Origin: Cognatilysobacter bugurensis
Lineage (GTDB): Bacteria; Pseudomonadota; Gammaproteobacteria; Xanthomonadales; Xanthomonadaceae
Assembly (NCBI RefSeq): GCF_014652095.1
Contig: NZ_BMYD01000001.1
Span: forward strand, 1,465,466-1,529,465
Length of the DNA stretch: 64,000 bases
Reading direction: 5' to 3'
The notes under the pieces were generated by a model that saw only the letters and a program-made list of their open reading frames with translations, ran no database searches and was not told the origin of the DNA. Shown piece by piece: positions 53,834 through 62,084 of the stretch (the stretch's first letter is position 1; each line of letters opens with the position of its first letter). Made by a program: the position numbers and the translations under genes.

Positions 53834-53887
53834 CGGCTGGCGCAAGCCACGACCATTTCGCGGCTCGGCTTAGCTCGGGCGTTAGGC
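53828..53887 (+). repeat. attC: attC site of cassette 8 (60 bp, degenerate)
   Basis: CTCTGAC to GTTAGGC. The right half (TTTCGCGGCTCGGCTTAGCTCGGGCGTTAGGC) is good; the left half (GGCTGGCGCAAGCCACGA) is mutated. CTCTGAC pairs with the TTAGAG that begins this cassette apart from one change, so the site and cassette belong together. Confidence 0.75.
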
Positions 53888-53910
53888 GCTGGCCGGGGTG
53901 GCCTGCGCAG

Positions 53911-54129
53911 ATGGACGACAGGGAAGTTGACAGGATTGCACGCGCCGTTTTCGACTTTGACTAAGGGGCTCGCAGGAATCTCTGCCATAAGATAGCGGCA
54001 GAAGCTCGTGGAACGGCAGTTTTCGCAGAAGACTCTTCCACTCGCTCAGCTATTATTGCGGCGGTCGCACGGTCCGTACGCGACCGGTTCTCCAGAAGGG
54101 TCATCTCGCCGGCTTGGCAGGGGCCGTGA
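53911..54129 (+). pseudogene. Integron cassette 9: gene with internal stop
   Basis: A frame beginning MDDREVDRIARAVFDFD stops at codon 18 (TAA, 53962-53964). It then stays open for 54 more codons (GARRNLCHKIAAEARGTAVF ... VISPAWQGP) to a TGA. It starts 24 bases after an attC, where cassette genes usually begin. The likeliest reading is a gene of 72 residues broken by a nonsense mutation, but no family was recognised. Confidence 0.4.
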
Positions 54130-54171
54130 TGGGCTGGGCATTCAACGACGGTCGGCGAAGTAGGTTGCGGA

Positions 54172-54222
54172 GACTAACAATTCATCCAAGCTGACCTCGC
54201 GGCGCCGCTCGGGTCAGACGCT
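54172..54222 (+). repeat. Remnant attC after cassette 9
   Basis: GACTAACAATTCATCCAAGCTGACC matches the left half of the array's attC consensus with few changes. The right half is unrecognisable and the GTTAGGC core is lost. Confidence 0.65.
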
Positions 54223-54244
54223 ACTTCATACACGGGGTTTGATC

Positions 54245-54643
54245 ATGACCAATCGTCCTTGCGCGGCATTCGCCGCAGCACTCGTGTCGGCAGTGTGCCT
54301 GCCGGTCTTTGCCCAGGATGCGTCTCGCGACGAGGCCGCAAATGAAGAACTTCTGGAGGAGTCCATACACTGGGATGAAGCACCGAAGTTCAAACGAGCA
54401 AGGGGGTTGCCTCCACTTTTTCCGATGTCGTACATCCACGGCCATAAGTCGGGCTGGGCGGTGATGACCTACACTGTCGGGGTGGATGGGAAAGCCCGAA
54501 ACGTGGTGCTTGAATCGTCGTCCGACAGCAAGTTCGGTAAGCATGTGGCAGCAGCCATTCAAGTCTGGCCTCATTTTCCAGCGGTGAAGGATGGAACGCG
54601 AGTTGAGGCAACCGTCACTCGCCGGTTTGAACTGGAGTTCTAA
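54245..54643 (+). CDS. Integron cassette 10 (putative): exported TonB C-terminal domain protein
   Basis: 132 residues from an ATG just before a signal peptide (about 1-24, ending CLPVFAQ). The C-terminal part SGWAVMTYTVGVDGKARNVVLESSSDSKFGKHVAAAIQ..FPAV...VEATVTRRFELEF has the TonB_C pattern. The usual proline-rich linker is absent. TonB_C domains contact outer-membrane receptors; a stand-alone exported version could modulate such contacts or be unrelated to energy transfer. It lies between two attC remnants. Confidence 0.7.
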   Translation: MTNRPCAAFAAALVSAVCLPVFAQDASRDEAANEELLEESIHWDEAPKFKRARGLPPLFPMSYIHGHKSGWAVMTYTVGVDGKARNVVLESSSDSKFGKHVAAAIQVWPHFPAVKDGTRVEATVTRRFELEF

Positions 54644-54647
54644 TGGG

Positions 54648-54714
54648 GCCCAACAAGTCGGCCAAACATGCGCGGTTTCGGGACCGGGTCCGAGTCAACT
54701 CGCGGGCGGTGCTG
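54648..54714 (+). repeat. Possible remnant attC after the TonB-domain gene
   Basis: GCCCAACAAGTCGGCCAAA resembles an attC left end (R'' GCCCAAC), and GTCAACTCGCGGGCGGTGC resembles a decayed right end. The match is weaker than for the other sites. Confidence 0.4.
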
Positions 54715-55319
54715 GAATGTCTAGACGCGCGAACAGGGTCGGGCACCCGTGGCTGAGGCGGCCCCCGCTAACCTAATAGCGACTTCGAAACGCTGGATCG
54801 GCGGATAGAGCGTTGATCGCTCCATTAGCCACATGCCGTGCTGCGCTCGCCGGCTGCGGCCTTGAGCTGTTTTTTAGCTAAGCTTGGATGTGTCGCGTGC
54901 ATCCGCCGACCATCGTAGACATAGCGGCCGACTACCGCGGGGCGGACAGAGCCGTGGCTGCCGGAAGAGTTGGTCGCGCAGCGATCGACCCGTCGACGCA
55001 TGCGGTTGATCGATCTCGGCAGTGCTTCGGGAGCGATCGGTGGAGCAGCTGCTACTGCATGCACGGACCATCATGCTATGCGGTGCCCAGATCACACGGC
55101 TGCTTAGGCACAAGGTTCGACGAGCGCCTAAGTAGATGAGGTCTCCGATCGCGAGCCCTGGCGGCTTGCCAACGGCAGGTATTCCCGGACTCCACCGGGG
55201 AGCCGCGGCCGGCTGATCTTCGACCGGGACCGCCGGCAGGCGTGCGGCCATGGACGAAACAGTGGCGCAGCCGAGCTTCGGTGGCTGCGCACCTCAACCC
55301 ACTTCTGTGAGTCGCGTTT
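54715..55319. other. Distal integron margin without a recognisable gene
   Basis: 605 bases between the last attC remnant and the 3' end of pyrB. Only short frames are present on both strands, none with family features or a convincing start region. Base composition is mixed and less GC-rich than the chromosome. It is most simply read as decayed cassette DNA. No transposase or tRNA was recognised. Confidence 0.55.
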
Positions 55320-56240
55320 CTATGACGCGCGCCGACCCAGCAACCGCTCAAGCACCGCCGCTCGCACGGCCACGCCATTGGCAACCTGGCGCAGGATCAG
55401 CGACTGGGGACCGTCCGCGACGTCGTCGGTGATTTCGACGCCGCGATTGATGGGCCCCGGGTGCAGCACAACGGCATCGGGCGCGGCGCGCTGCAGGCGG
55501 CTCCGGGTGAGCCCATAGTCGCGGTGGTAATTCTCGAGCGAATCTACGAGGCCTTCCTCCATTCGCTCGCGCTGCAGGCGCAGCATCATTACCGCGTCGA
55601 CACCGTCCAGTGCTTCATCGAGGTCGTCCGTGACCGTGCAGCCTCGGAGGGTGCCGTCATCAGGCAGCAGCGTTCGCGGGCCGCATGCGCGGATGTCGAT
55701 GTCATCGCCGCCGAGCGTGCGAAGCGCATGCAGGTCGGAGCGCGCGACACGCGAGTGTTTGACGTCGCCGACAATCGCGACCTTGAGCCGGTCGAATGCA
55801 TCGCCCTTGGCCTGGCGCAGCGTGAGCATGTCGAGCAGTCCCTGCGTGGGATGCGCGCTGCGCCCGTCCCCTGCGTTGACGAGTGCCGTGCCGGCCGCAG
55901 CCTCGCGCGCAAGGGAGGCAACCGCGCCGTCGTCGTGGTGGCGCACGATGAAACCGCGTACGCCCATCGCCTCGAGGTTGCGCATGGTGTCAAGCGCCGT
56001 CTCCCCCTTGCGGGCCGACGAGGTGGAGACGTCGAAGTTGAGGACGTCCGCTCCGAGCCGCTGGGCGGCGAGCTGGAAGCTCATTCGCGTCCTGGTCGAG
56101 GGCTCGAAGAAGAGCGTGCAGACCGCCGTCCCGGCGAGCGCGGCGCGGTCCCCACCGACGTCCGCGAAGTGCTGGGCGCGGTCGAGCAACTCGACGAGCG
56201 CCGCGCGCGGAAGTCCTTCGAGTGTGAGCAGGTGGTCCAT
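55320..56240 (-). CDS. pyrB: Aspartate carbamoyltransferase catalytic subunit
   Basis: 306 residues with the carbamoyl-phosphate loop FFEPSTRTRMSFQLAA (about 44-59), the lysine in STSSARKGETALDT, HPTQGLLDML and the late HPGPINRGVEI. It forms carbamoyl-aspartate in pyrimidine synthesis. In several gammaproteobacteria a PyrC-like partner or PyrR is adjacent; neither is here, and decayed integron DNA follows the stop. yqgF lies 24 bases upstream in the same direction. Confidence 0.95.
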   Translation of the reverse strand: MDHLLTLEGLPRAALVELLDRAQHFADVGGDRAALAGTAVCTLFFEPSTRTRMSFQLAAQRLGADVLNFDVSTSSARKGETALDTMRNLEAMGVRGFIVRHHDDGAVASLAREAAAGTALVNAGDGRSAHPTQGLLDMLTLRQAKGDAFDRLKVAIVGDVKHSRVARSDLHALRTLGGDDIDIRACGPRTLLPDDGTLRGCTVTDDLDEALDGVDAVMMLRLQRERMEEGLVDSLENYHRDYGLTRSRLQRAAPDAVVLHPGPINRGVEITDDVADGPQSLILRQVANGVAVRAAVLERLLGRRAS

Positions 56241-56264
56241 GAAAATGTCCGGAAAGTGAGTTCG

Positions 56265-56750
56265 TCAGGACGGACGCGACACGGCGAGCGGCGTCGCATC
56301 GTCAGGCGCTGCGAGCCAGCGTTCGACGATGATCGCGGCCGCGACGGCGTCCAGCGCGTCGGCGTCGCGCCGGCGCTTGCGGCCGTCTGCGCGCTCGCCG
56401 GCGAAGCGCTGGGCCGCTTCGATCGAACTCGCGCGCTCGTCGACGAGTACGACCGGGAGCTTGTAGCGCTCGTGCAGCATCCGCGCGAATGCGTGCGCGC
56501 GCTTGCGGGCAGGCTGGTCGCCGCCGTCGAGCGTGAGCGGGTCGCCCACGATGAAGCCGGCCGGTCGCCATTCCTTGTGCAGGCGATCGATCGCGTCCCA
56601 ACTCGGGCGGTCCTGATGCACGTCGACCACCGCGATCGCACGCGCACCGTGCCCGAACGGGCTGCCGACCGCCACACCGATGCGACGCGCGCCGACATCG
56701 AAGCCCAGCACGGTGCCATCGCGTCGGATTTCGTGCGGTGCGTCGCTCAT
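56265..56750 (-). CDS. yqgF: Putative pre-16S rRNA nuclease YqgF
   Basis: 161 residues with the RNase H-like start [16 protein letters not shown], the [13 protein letters not shown] motif holding the second acidic residue, and [17 protein letters not shown] at the end. It acts in 16S rRNA 5' maturation. The start overlaps the yqgE stop by 4 bp. The order yqgE-yqgF-pyrB is conserved in other gammaproteobacteria. Confidence 0.94.
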   Translation of the reverse strand: MSDAPHEIRRDGTVLGFDVGARRIGVAVGSPFGHGARAIAVVDVHQDRPSWDAIDRLHKEWRPAGFIVGDPLTLDGGDQPARKRAHAFARMLHERYKLPVVLVDERASSIEAAQRFAGERADGRKRRRDADALDAVAAAIIVERWLAAPDDATPLAVSRPS

Positions 56751-57313
56751 GCGTGGCCCGTGTAGTCGGCCAGGTGGATGAAGTTGACGCCGATGCGGCC
56801 CGCGGCGGCGTGCCAGCGCGTATCGAGCGGCAACGCGAAGACGAGCTCATGATCGGACGGCGCGGTGAGCCAGCTGTTTTCCACGAGCTCCTCCTCGAGC
56901 TGCCCCGTGCCCCACCCGGCGCAGCCGAGTGCGACGATCGCATTCGCGGGGCCCTCGCCCTGCGCCATCGATTCGAGGATGTCCCGAGACGTCGTGAGGT
57001 ACAGCCCTTCGGCGATCCGCAGCGACGAGTCCCAGTGCAGCCCCCCGTCGTGGACGACGAAGCCGCGCTCGGGATGCATCGGGCCACCCGCCAGAACGGG
57101 CTGGCTGCGCAGATGCGCGTCACCGCCGTCGAAGCCGACTTGCGACAGCACATCGCCGAGCGTGTATTCGGACGGGCGGTTGATCACGATGCCCAGGGCG
57201 CCATCGCCGTCGTGCTGGCAGATCAGTGCGACGGCGCGCTCAAAGCGCGCATCCGACATCGTGGGCAGGGCGATCAGCAGCTGGTTCTGGAGAGGCGTCG
57301 ACTCGATCGGCAT
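56747..57313 (-). CDS. yqgE: YqgE/AlgH family protein
   Basis: 188 residues with the family's opening [28 protein letters not shown] and the [17 protein letters not shown] block. UPF0301 proteins are widespread and were linked to alginate regulation as AlgH in Pseudomonas; their molecular role is not established. It is coupled to yqgF. Confidence 0.94.
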   Translation of the reverse strand: MPIESTPLQNQLLIALPTMSDARFERAVALICQHDGDGALGIVINRPSEYTLGDVLSQVGFDGGDAHLRSQPVLAGGPMHPERGFVVHDGGLHWDSSLRIAEGLYLTTSRDILESMAQGEGPANAIVALGCAGWGTGQLEEELVENSWLTAPSDHELVFALPLDTRWHAAAGRIGVNFIHLADYTGHA

Positions 57314-57381
57314 GGGCGCATTCTAGCGGCCGCGGCGTGAGCCGGCTGCGCGGGCATGCCCGGGCCCGCGCCGGAAACGAA

Positions 57382-57405
57382 GAAGGGGCGGTCACCCGCC
57401 CCTTC
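57382..57405 (-). terminator. Hairpin downstream of pilU
   Basis: A perfect 10-bp stem GAAGGGGCGG / CCGCCCCTTC with a 4-base loop, followed on the minus strand by TTCGTTT. It probably ends pilU transcription, although the T tract is short. Confidence 0.65.
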
Positions 57406-57428
57406 GTCCGAAGTCCGCTGGCCCGCGG

Positions 57429-58577
57429 TCAGCGCGCCTCGAACACCTCGACCCCGTCGAGGCCTGCCGCGAGCGTCTTCGCATCGCCGCCCTGCGCGAG
57501 CTTGATGCGCAGGCGCACCTCGTTCTGCGAGTCGGCGTAACGCAGCGCATCCTCGTAGGCGATCTCGCCGGCCTGATAGAGCTCGAACAGCGCCTGGTCG
57601 AAGGTCTTCATGCCGAGGTTGGTCGACTCCTTCATGACCTCCTTCAGCTTGTGGATCTCGCCATCGCGGATGTAGTCCTGCACCAGCGGCGTGCCCAGCA
57701 GGACCTCCATCGCGACGCGCCGGCCCTTGCCGTCCGGCGTCGGGATCAGCTGCTGCGCGACCACGCCCTTGAGGTTGAGCGAGAGGTCCATCAGCAGCTG
57801 GTGGCGGCGGTCTTCCGGGAAGAAGTTGATGATGCGGTCCATCGCCTGGTTTGCGTTGTTCGCATGCAGCGTGCACAGCACCAGGTGGCCGGTCTCGGCG
57901 AACGCGATCGCATGGTCCATGCCTTCGCGGGTGCGGACCTCGCCGATCATGATCACGTCAGGCGCCTGTCGCAGCGTGTTCTTGAGCGCGGCCTCCCAGC
58001 TGTCGGTGTCGATTCCGACCTCGCGCTGGGTGATGATGCAGCCCTCGTGCTTGTGCACGAATTCGATCGGGTCTTCGATCGTGATGATGTGGCCGGTCGA
58101 GTTCTGGTTGCGGTAGCCGATCATCGCGGCGAGCGAGGTCGACTTGCCGGTGCCGGTTGCGCCAACAAAGATGATGACGCCGCGCTTGGTCATCGCGAGC
58201 GTCTTGAGGATCGGCGGCAGCTGCAGTTCGTCGAGGGTCGGGATCTTGCTCTCGATGCGACGCAGCACCATGCCGACCTGGTTGCGCTGGTAGAAGCACG
58301 AGACGCGGAAGCGGCCGACGCCCGCCAGACCGATCGCGAAGTTGCACTCGTGGGTCTTTTCGAACTCCTCGCGCTGCGGCGGGGTCATCACGTTGAGCAC
58401 GAGATCGCGCGACTGCTGCGGCGTGAGCGGGCTTTGCGTGATCGGCGAGATCTTGCCGTGGACCTTCATCGACGGCGGCATGCCGGCGGTGATGAACAGG
58501 TCGGACGCCTTCTGCTGCGCCATCAGTTTGAGGAACGAGGTGAAATCGATGCCGGTGCCGGCCGGGGCGGTGCTCAT
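57429..58577 (-). CDS. pilU: Type IV pilus retraction-associated ATPase PilU
   Basis: 382 residues of the PilT/PilU type. Walker A GATGTGKST lies at 139-147, the Asp box is DPIEFVHKHEGCIITQREVG, and Walker B is DVIMIGEVR. The His box is HLVLCTLHANNANQAMDRIINFFP. A longer C-terminal part (RLRIKLAQGGDAKTLAAGLDGVEVFEAR) is typical of PilU rather than PilT. It helps PilT in pilus retraction. It lies 124 bases downstream of pilT on the same strand. Confidence 0.95.
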   Translation of the reverse strand: MSTAPAGTGIDFTSFLKLMAQQKASDLFITAGMPPSMKVHGKISPITQSPLTPQQSRDLVLNVMTPPQREEFEKTHECNFAIGLAGVGRFRVSCFYQRNQVGMVLRRIESKIPTLDELQLPPILKTLAMTKRGVIIFVGATGTGKSTSLAAMIGYRNQNSTGHIITIEDPIEFVHKHEGCIITQREVGIDTDSWEAALKNTLRQAPDVIMIGEVRTREGMDHAIAFAETGHLVLCTLHANNANQAMDRIINFFPEDRRHQLLMDLSLNLKGVVAQQLIPTPDGKGRRVAMEVLLGTPLVQDYIRDGEIHKLKEVMKESTNLGMKTFDQALFELYQAGEIAYEDALRYADSQNEVRLRIKLAQGGDAKTLAAGLDGVEVFEAR

Positions 58578-58701
58578 GGGGGATGCGCCTTGGGAACCGT
58601 GGAAGGGAAGCGCGACGCGGACGCCGCGCGGACCGTCGCATCATCGGGCGAGCCGGCGCCACCGAACGCGCGCCGGGTCCCGATTCCGCGAACGCGGCCG
58701 A

Positions 58702-59739
58702 TCAGTCGAACAGCCGCTTGTCCTTCGCGTACTCGCGCGCCTGCGGCTTGAGGATGAGACCTCGCTTGACGAGGTCCTGCAGGTGCTGGTCGAGCGTCTG
58801 CATGCCGTACTGCTGGCCGGTCTGGATCGACGAGTACATCTGCGCGACCTTGTCCTCACGGATGAGGTTACGGATCGCCGGGATGCCGACCATGATTTCC
58901 CAGGCCGCGGTGCGGCCGCCGCCGACCTTCTTGAGCAACGACTGGCTGATCACCGCGCGCAGCGACTCGGACAGCATCGAGCGCACCATCGGCTTTTCGC
59001 CGGCGGGGAACACGTCGATGATGCGGTCGACCGTCTTCGCGGCGCTGGAGGTGTGCAGCGTGCCGAACACGAGGTGGCCGGTTTCCGCGGCGGTCAGCGC
59101 GAGGCGGATCGTCTCGAGGTCACGAAGCTCGCCGACGAGGATGTAGTCGGGGTCTTCGCGCAGCGCCGAACGGAGCGCCTCGTTGAAGCCGTGCGTGTCG
59201 CGGTGCACTTCGCGCTGGTTGATCAGGCACTTCTGCGAGGTGTGCACGAACTCGATCGGGTCCTCGACGGAGAGGATGTGCCCGTACTCGTTCTTGTTGA
59301 TGTGGTCGATCATCGCCGCGAGCGTGGTCGACTTGCCCGAGCCGGTCGGGCCGGTGACGAGGATCAGGCCCTGCGGCTGGTTGATCAGCTCGCGGAAGAT
59401 CGGCGGGCAGCCGAGCGTGTCGAGCGTGAGCACTTCGGACGGAATCGTACGGAACACCGCACCGGCGCCGCGGTTCTGGTTGAACGCGTTGACGCGGAAG
59501 CGCGCGAGGCCCGGGATCTCGAACGAGAAGTCGACTTCGAGGAACTCCTCGTAATCGCGGCGCTGCTTGTCCGACATGATGTCGTAGACGAGCGAGTGCA
59601 CCTGCTTGTGGTCGAGCGCCGGGATGTTGATGCGACGGACGTCGCCGTCCACGCGGATCATTGGCGGCAAGCCGGCCGACAGGTGAAGGTCGGAGGCCTT
59701 GTTCTTGACCGAGAATGCCAACAGTTCGGCGATATCCAT
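58702..59739 (-). CDS. pilT: Type IV pilus retraction ATPase PilT
   Basis: 345 residues from MDIAELLAFSVKNKASDLHLSAG. Walker A GPTGSGKST lies at 130-138, the Asp box is DPIEFVHTSQKCLINQREV, Walker B is DYILVGELRD, and the His box follows. The AIRNLIREDK motif required for retraction is present. It depolymerises pili for twitching motility and DNA uptake. It is divergent from yggS across 114 bases. Confidence 0.96.
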   Translation of the reverse strand: MDIAELLAFSVKNKASDLHLSAGLPPMIRVDGDVRRINIPALDHKQVHSLVYDIMSDKQRRDYEEFLEVDFSFEIPGLARFRVNAFNQNRGAGAVFRTIPSEVLTLDTLGCPPIFRELINQPQGLILVTGPTGSGKSTTLAAMIDHINKNEYGHILSVEDPIEFVHTSQKCLINQREVHRDTHGFNEALRSALREDPDYILVGELRDLETIRLALTAAETGHLVFGTLHTSSAAKTVDRIIDVFPAGEKPMVRSMLSESLRAVISQSLLKKVGGGRTAAWEIMVGIPAIRNLIREDKVAQMYSSIQTGQQYGMQTLDQHLQDLVKRGLILKPQAREYAKDKRLFD

Positions 59740-59853
59740 GAGCGTGCTCCCCGCACTCCCGTGCAGCTGAATGTGGAACGGATGATCCCCTGCGCGGCAG
59801 TATAGCCACCGACCTGCGCCATCGATCCGGCGCGCCTGCACAGGTTTTTCCCC
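59740..59853. promoter_or_regulatory. Divergent intergenic region between pilT and yggS
   Basis: 114 bases that must carry promoters for both pilT-pilU (minus) and yggS-proC (plus). A less GC-rich patch lies near 59763-59805. No confident -35/-10 boxes could be placed. Confidence 0.4.
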
Positions 59854-60543
59854 GTGACGACTGCCCTCGACGAGGTTCTGGACCGCCTAGATACCGCAGC
59901 GCGGCAGGCGCGTCAGCCGCAACCGCGCCTGCTGGCCGTATCCAAGTTCCAACCTGCGACCGCGATCGCACAACTGGCGGCACTGGGCCAGCGTGCGTTC
60001 GGCGAAAACTACGTGCAGGAGGCGGCGGGCAAGCGGGCCGAGCTGACCAGGCTGGACCTGGAGTGGCACCTGATCGGCCACCTGCAGACGAACAAGGCCC
60101 GCGAGGCGGCGATGCTGTTCGACTGGGTGCAGACGGTCGACCGACCCCGGATCGTCGATGCCCTCGGCCGGCACCGCCCGAACGACCTGCCGCCGCTGCA
60201 GGTGCTGATCCAGGTCAATGTGGACGACGAGGCGAGCAAGCACGGCTGCGCGCCGGAAGACGTCGAAGCACTGGCCGCCCGGATCCACGGGCACGAGCGC
60301 CTTGTGCTGCGCGGCCTGATGGCGATCCCGACGCCGCACCCGGATCCGGAGCAACGGAGGCCCGCGTTTGCCCGCATGCACGGGCTGTTCGACGCATTGC
60401 GCGGGCATCACCCGGCCGTGGATACGCTCTCGATGGGCATGAGCGACGACTGCGCGGTCGCGATTTCCGAGGGCGCCACGATGGTGCGCATCGGCACTGC
60501 GCTGTTCGGCGCGCGGCCGCCGCGACCGGCGGACCGCGCGTGA
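59854..60543 (+). CDS. yggS: YggS family pyridoxal phosphate homeostasis protein
   Basis: 229 residues starting at GTG. It is a single-domain alanine-racemase-like barrel with the PLP lysine K31 in LLAVSKFQPA, the FGENYVQEA motif, the EWHLIGHLQTNK block and the SMGMSDD phosphate site. It keeps PLP levels balanced rather than catalysing a known reaction. proC follows within 32 bases. Confidence 0.94.
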   Translation: MTTALDEVLDRLDTAARQARQPQPRLLAVSKFQPATAIAQLAALGQRAFGENYVQEAAGKRAELTRLDLEWHLIGHLQTNKAREAAMLFDWVQTVDRPRIVDALGRHRPNDLPPLQVLIQVNVDDEASKHGCAPEDVEALAARIHGHERLVLRGLMAIPTPHPDPEQRRPAFARMHGLFDALRGHHPAVDTLSMGMSDDCAVAISEGATMVRIGTALFGARPPRPADRA

Positions 60544-60574
60544 GCCCGCGCCCCCACTTTATTCACGGACCGAC

Positions 60575-61426
60575 ATGACCGACACCGCTGCCCCATCCCT
60601 CCCCGGCCCCATCGCCTTCATTGGCGGCGGCAACATGGCACGCAGCCTGATCGGCGGCCTGGTCGCACGCGGCATGGCAGCCGATGCGATCCGCGTGGCC
60701 GAGCCCGTGGCCGAACTGCGCGACGCGCTTGATCGCGACTTCGGCGTGCGCACGTTCGCGCGCGCGGAGGAGGCCGCGGACGGCGCGACGTGCTGGATGC
60801 TCGCGGTCAAACCGCAGGTCATGCGCACGGTGTGCGAAGCGCTTGCACCGATCGCCGGAACGCAGACGCCGCTCGTCGTGTCGGTCGCCGCGGGCATCAC
60901 CGCCGCACAGCTCCAGCGTTGGCTCGGCGACGATGCCGGCCGGCTGGCTGTCGTGCGCGCGATGCCGAACACGCCGGCACTGCTCGGCGTCGGCGTGACC
61001 GGGTTGTTCGCAAGCGGCGCCGTCGATTCCGGCCAACGCGACGCCGCATCGCGGTTGCTCGATGCCGCAGGCCCGACCGTGTGGATCGACGACGAAACAC
61101 GGATGGACGCGGTCACCGCGGTGTCCGGCAGCGGCCCGGCGTACGTCTTCTTGCTCGCCGAGGCGATGCAGCAGGCGGGCGTGGCCCAGGGCCTGCCTCC
61201 CGAGACCGCCCGCGCGCTGGTGCAGCAGACGCTGCTGGGCGCGGCGACGATGCTGGTGCAGCTCGACGACCCGGCCGACGTGCTGCGCACGCGCGTGACC
61301 TCCCCCGGCGGCACCACGCAGGCCGCGATCGAAACCTTCGAAGCCGGCGGCTTCCGCGATCTAGTCGACCGCGCGATTGCCGCCGCCACCCAACGCGGCC
61401 GCGCGCTGTCGGCCGCAAACGACTGA
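60575..61426 (+). CDS. proC: Pyrroline-5-carboxylate reductase
   Basis: 283 residues with the N-terminal dinucleotide-binding motif IAFIGGGNMARSLIGGL, the VKPQVM segment, RAMPNTPALLGVG, and the C-terminal family signature around TAVSGSGPAYVFLLAEAMQQAGV and RVTSPGGTTQAAI. It performs the last step of proline synthesis. In Pseudomonas, yggT follows proC; here the next gene is a DUF4426 lipoprotein. Confidence 0.96.
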   Translation: MTDTAAPSLPGPIAFIGGGNMARSLIGGLVARGMAADAIRVAEPVAELRDALDRDFGVRTFARAEEAADGATCWMLAVKPQVMRTVCEALAPIAGTQTPLVVSVAAGITAAQLQRWLGDDAGRLAVVRAMPNTPALLGVGVTGLFASGAVDSGQRDAASRLLDAAGPTVWIDDETRMDAVTAVSGSGPAYVFLLAEAMQQAGVAQGLPPETARALVQQTLLGAATMLVQLDDPADVLRTRVTSPGGTTQAAIETFEAGGFRDLVDRAIAAATQRGRALSAAND

Positions 61427-61433
61427 GGTGTTC

Positions 61434-62006
61434 ATGACCCGTTCCCCTGCCCTTTCCACTTCCCTGCCCCGCGCCGGCCTCGTCGCGGCGCTCGCGCTCC
61501 TGCTCGCCGCCTGCGGCGCGGACGAGTCCCCCACCGCAGCCGTGAACGCCAACCCGGCTGACCCGTTCTCCGGCTCCCCCGTAGGCGTCGCCCAGGTCCC
61601 CGGCAGCACCCAGCAAGTGGAGACCCGCATCGGCGAGACCACCGTGTATGCGGTTGCGATGCCGACCACGTCGGTGCCGGTCGAAGTCGCGCGCGAGCAC
61701 GGCATCGAACGTCGCGAAGACCTCGTGATGCTTCGTGTGTCGGGCCGGCGCGGCGAGGTTGGCAACCTGACCTCGGTGCCGCTCAAGGTGCAGGCGACCG
61801 CAACTGATCTGCGCGGCCAGGTCACGACCCTCACGATGGAGGAACGCCCGACCGCGGGCCTCGTCGATTACGTCGGCGCCGTCGACGCGGACCTGCCCGA
61901 CACGCTGCGCTTCGACATCCGCGTGACCACGCCGGATGGCGCGAGCGAGACGATGCAGCTGACCCGCGAGGTATCGGCCGCTCCGGGGCCGGCGGGCCAG
62001 CCCTGA
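61434..62006 (+). CDS. DUF4426 domain lipoprotein
   Basis: 190 residues. The N-terminus ends in a lipobox (LLLAACGAD), so the mature protein is probably lipid-anchored at Cys26 or close to it. The domain IGETTVYAVAMPTTSVPVEVAREHGIERREDLVMLRVSG ... LKVQATATDLRGQVTTLTM matches DUF4426. It starts 7 bases after proC, so it is co-transcribed. Function unknown. Confidence 0.85.
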   Translation: MTRSPALSTSLPRAGLVAALALLLAACGADESPTAAVNANPADPFSGSPVGVAQVPGSTQQVETRIGETTVYAVAMPTTSVPVEVAREHGIERREDLVMLRVSGRRGEVGNLTSVPLKVQATATDLRGQVTTLTMEERPTAGLVDYVGAVDADLPDTLRFDIRVTTPDGASETMQLTREVSAAPGPAGQP

Positions 62007-62084
62007 CCCGGGCGCCGCCCTCGCGCGGATGCGGGGGCGGTGATCAGTCGTGCGGAGATGACCGATTCGGCGCGCGCGCCTTGC

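Larger units (their letters stand above)
49096..54714. mobile_element. Chromosomal integron: intI, attI-like site and about ten cassettes
   Basis: Integrase on the minus strand, an attI-like core at 50516-50522, and a row of cassettes on the plus strand separated by attC sites. Eight attC sites are recognisable; two more distal ones are severely degraded. Six sites are 60 bp and two are 117 bp, all sharing the same outer arms. Such homogeneous attC sets are typical of sedentary chromosomal integrons rather than of mobile resistance integrons. It sits between mgtE and pyrB. The cassettes visibly contain more A and T than the flanking chromosome. No resistance gene was recognised. Confidence 0.93.

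Noticed and set aside
54825..55251. Minus-strand frames at the distal integron margin considered as transposase remnants
   Set aside because: No DDE or tyrosine-recombinase motif, no terminal inverted repeats and no target duplication could be found.
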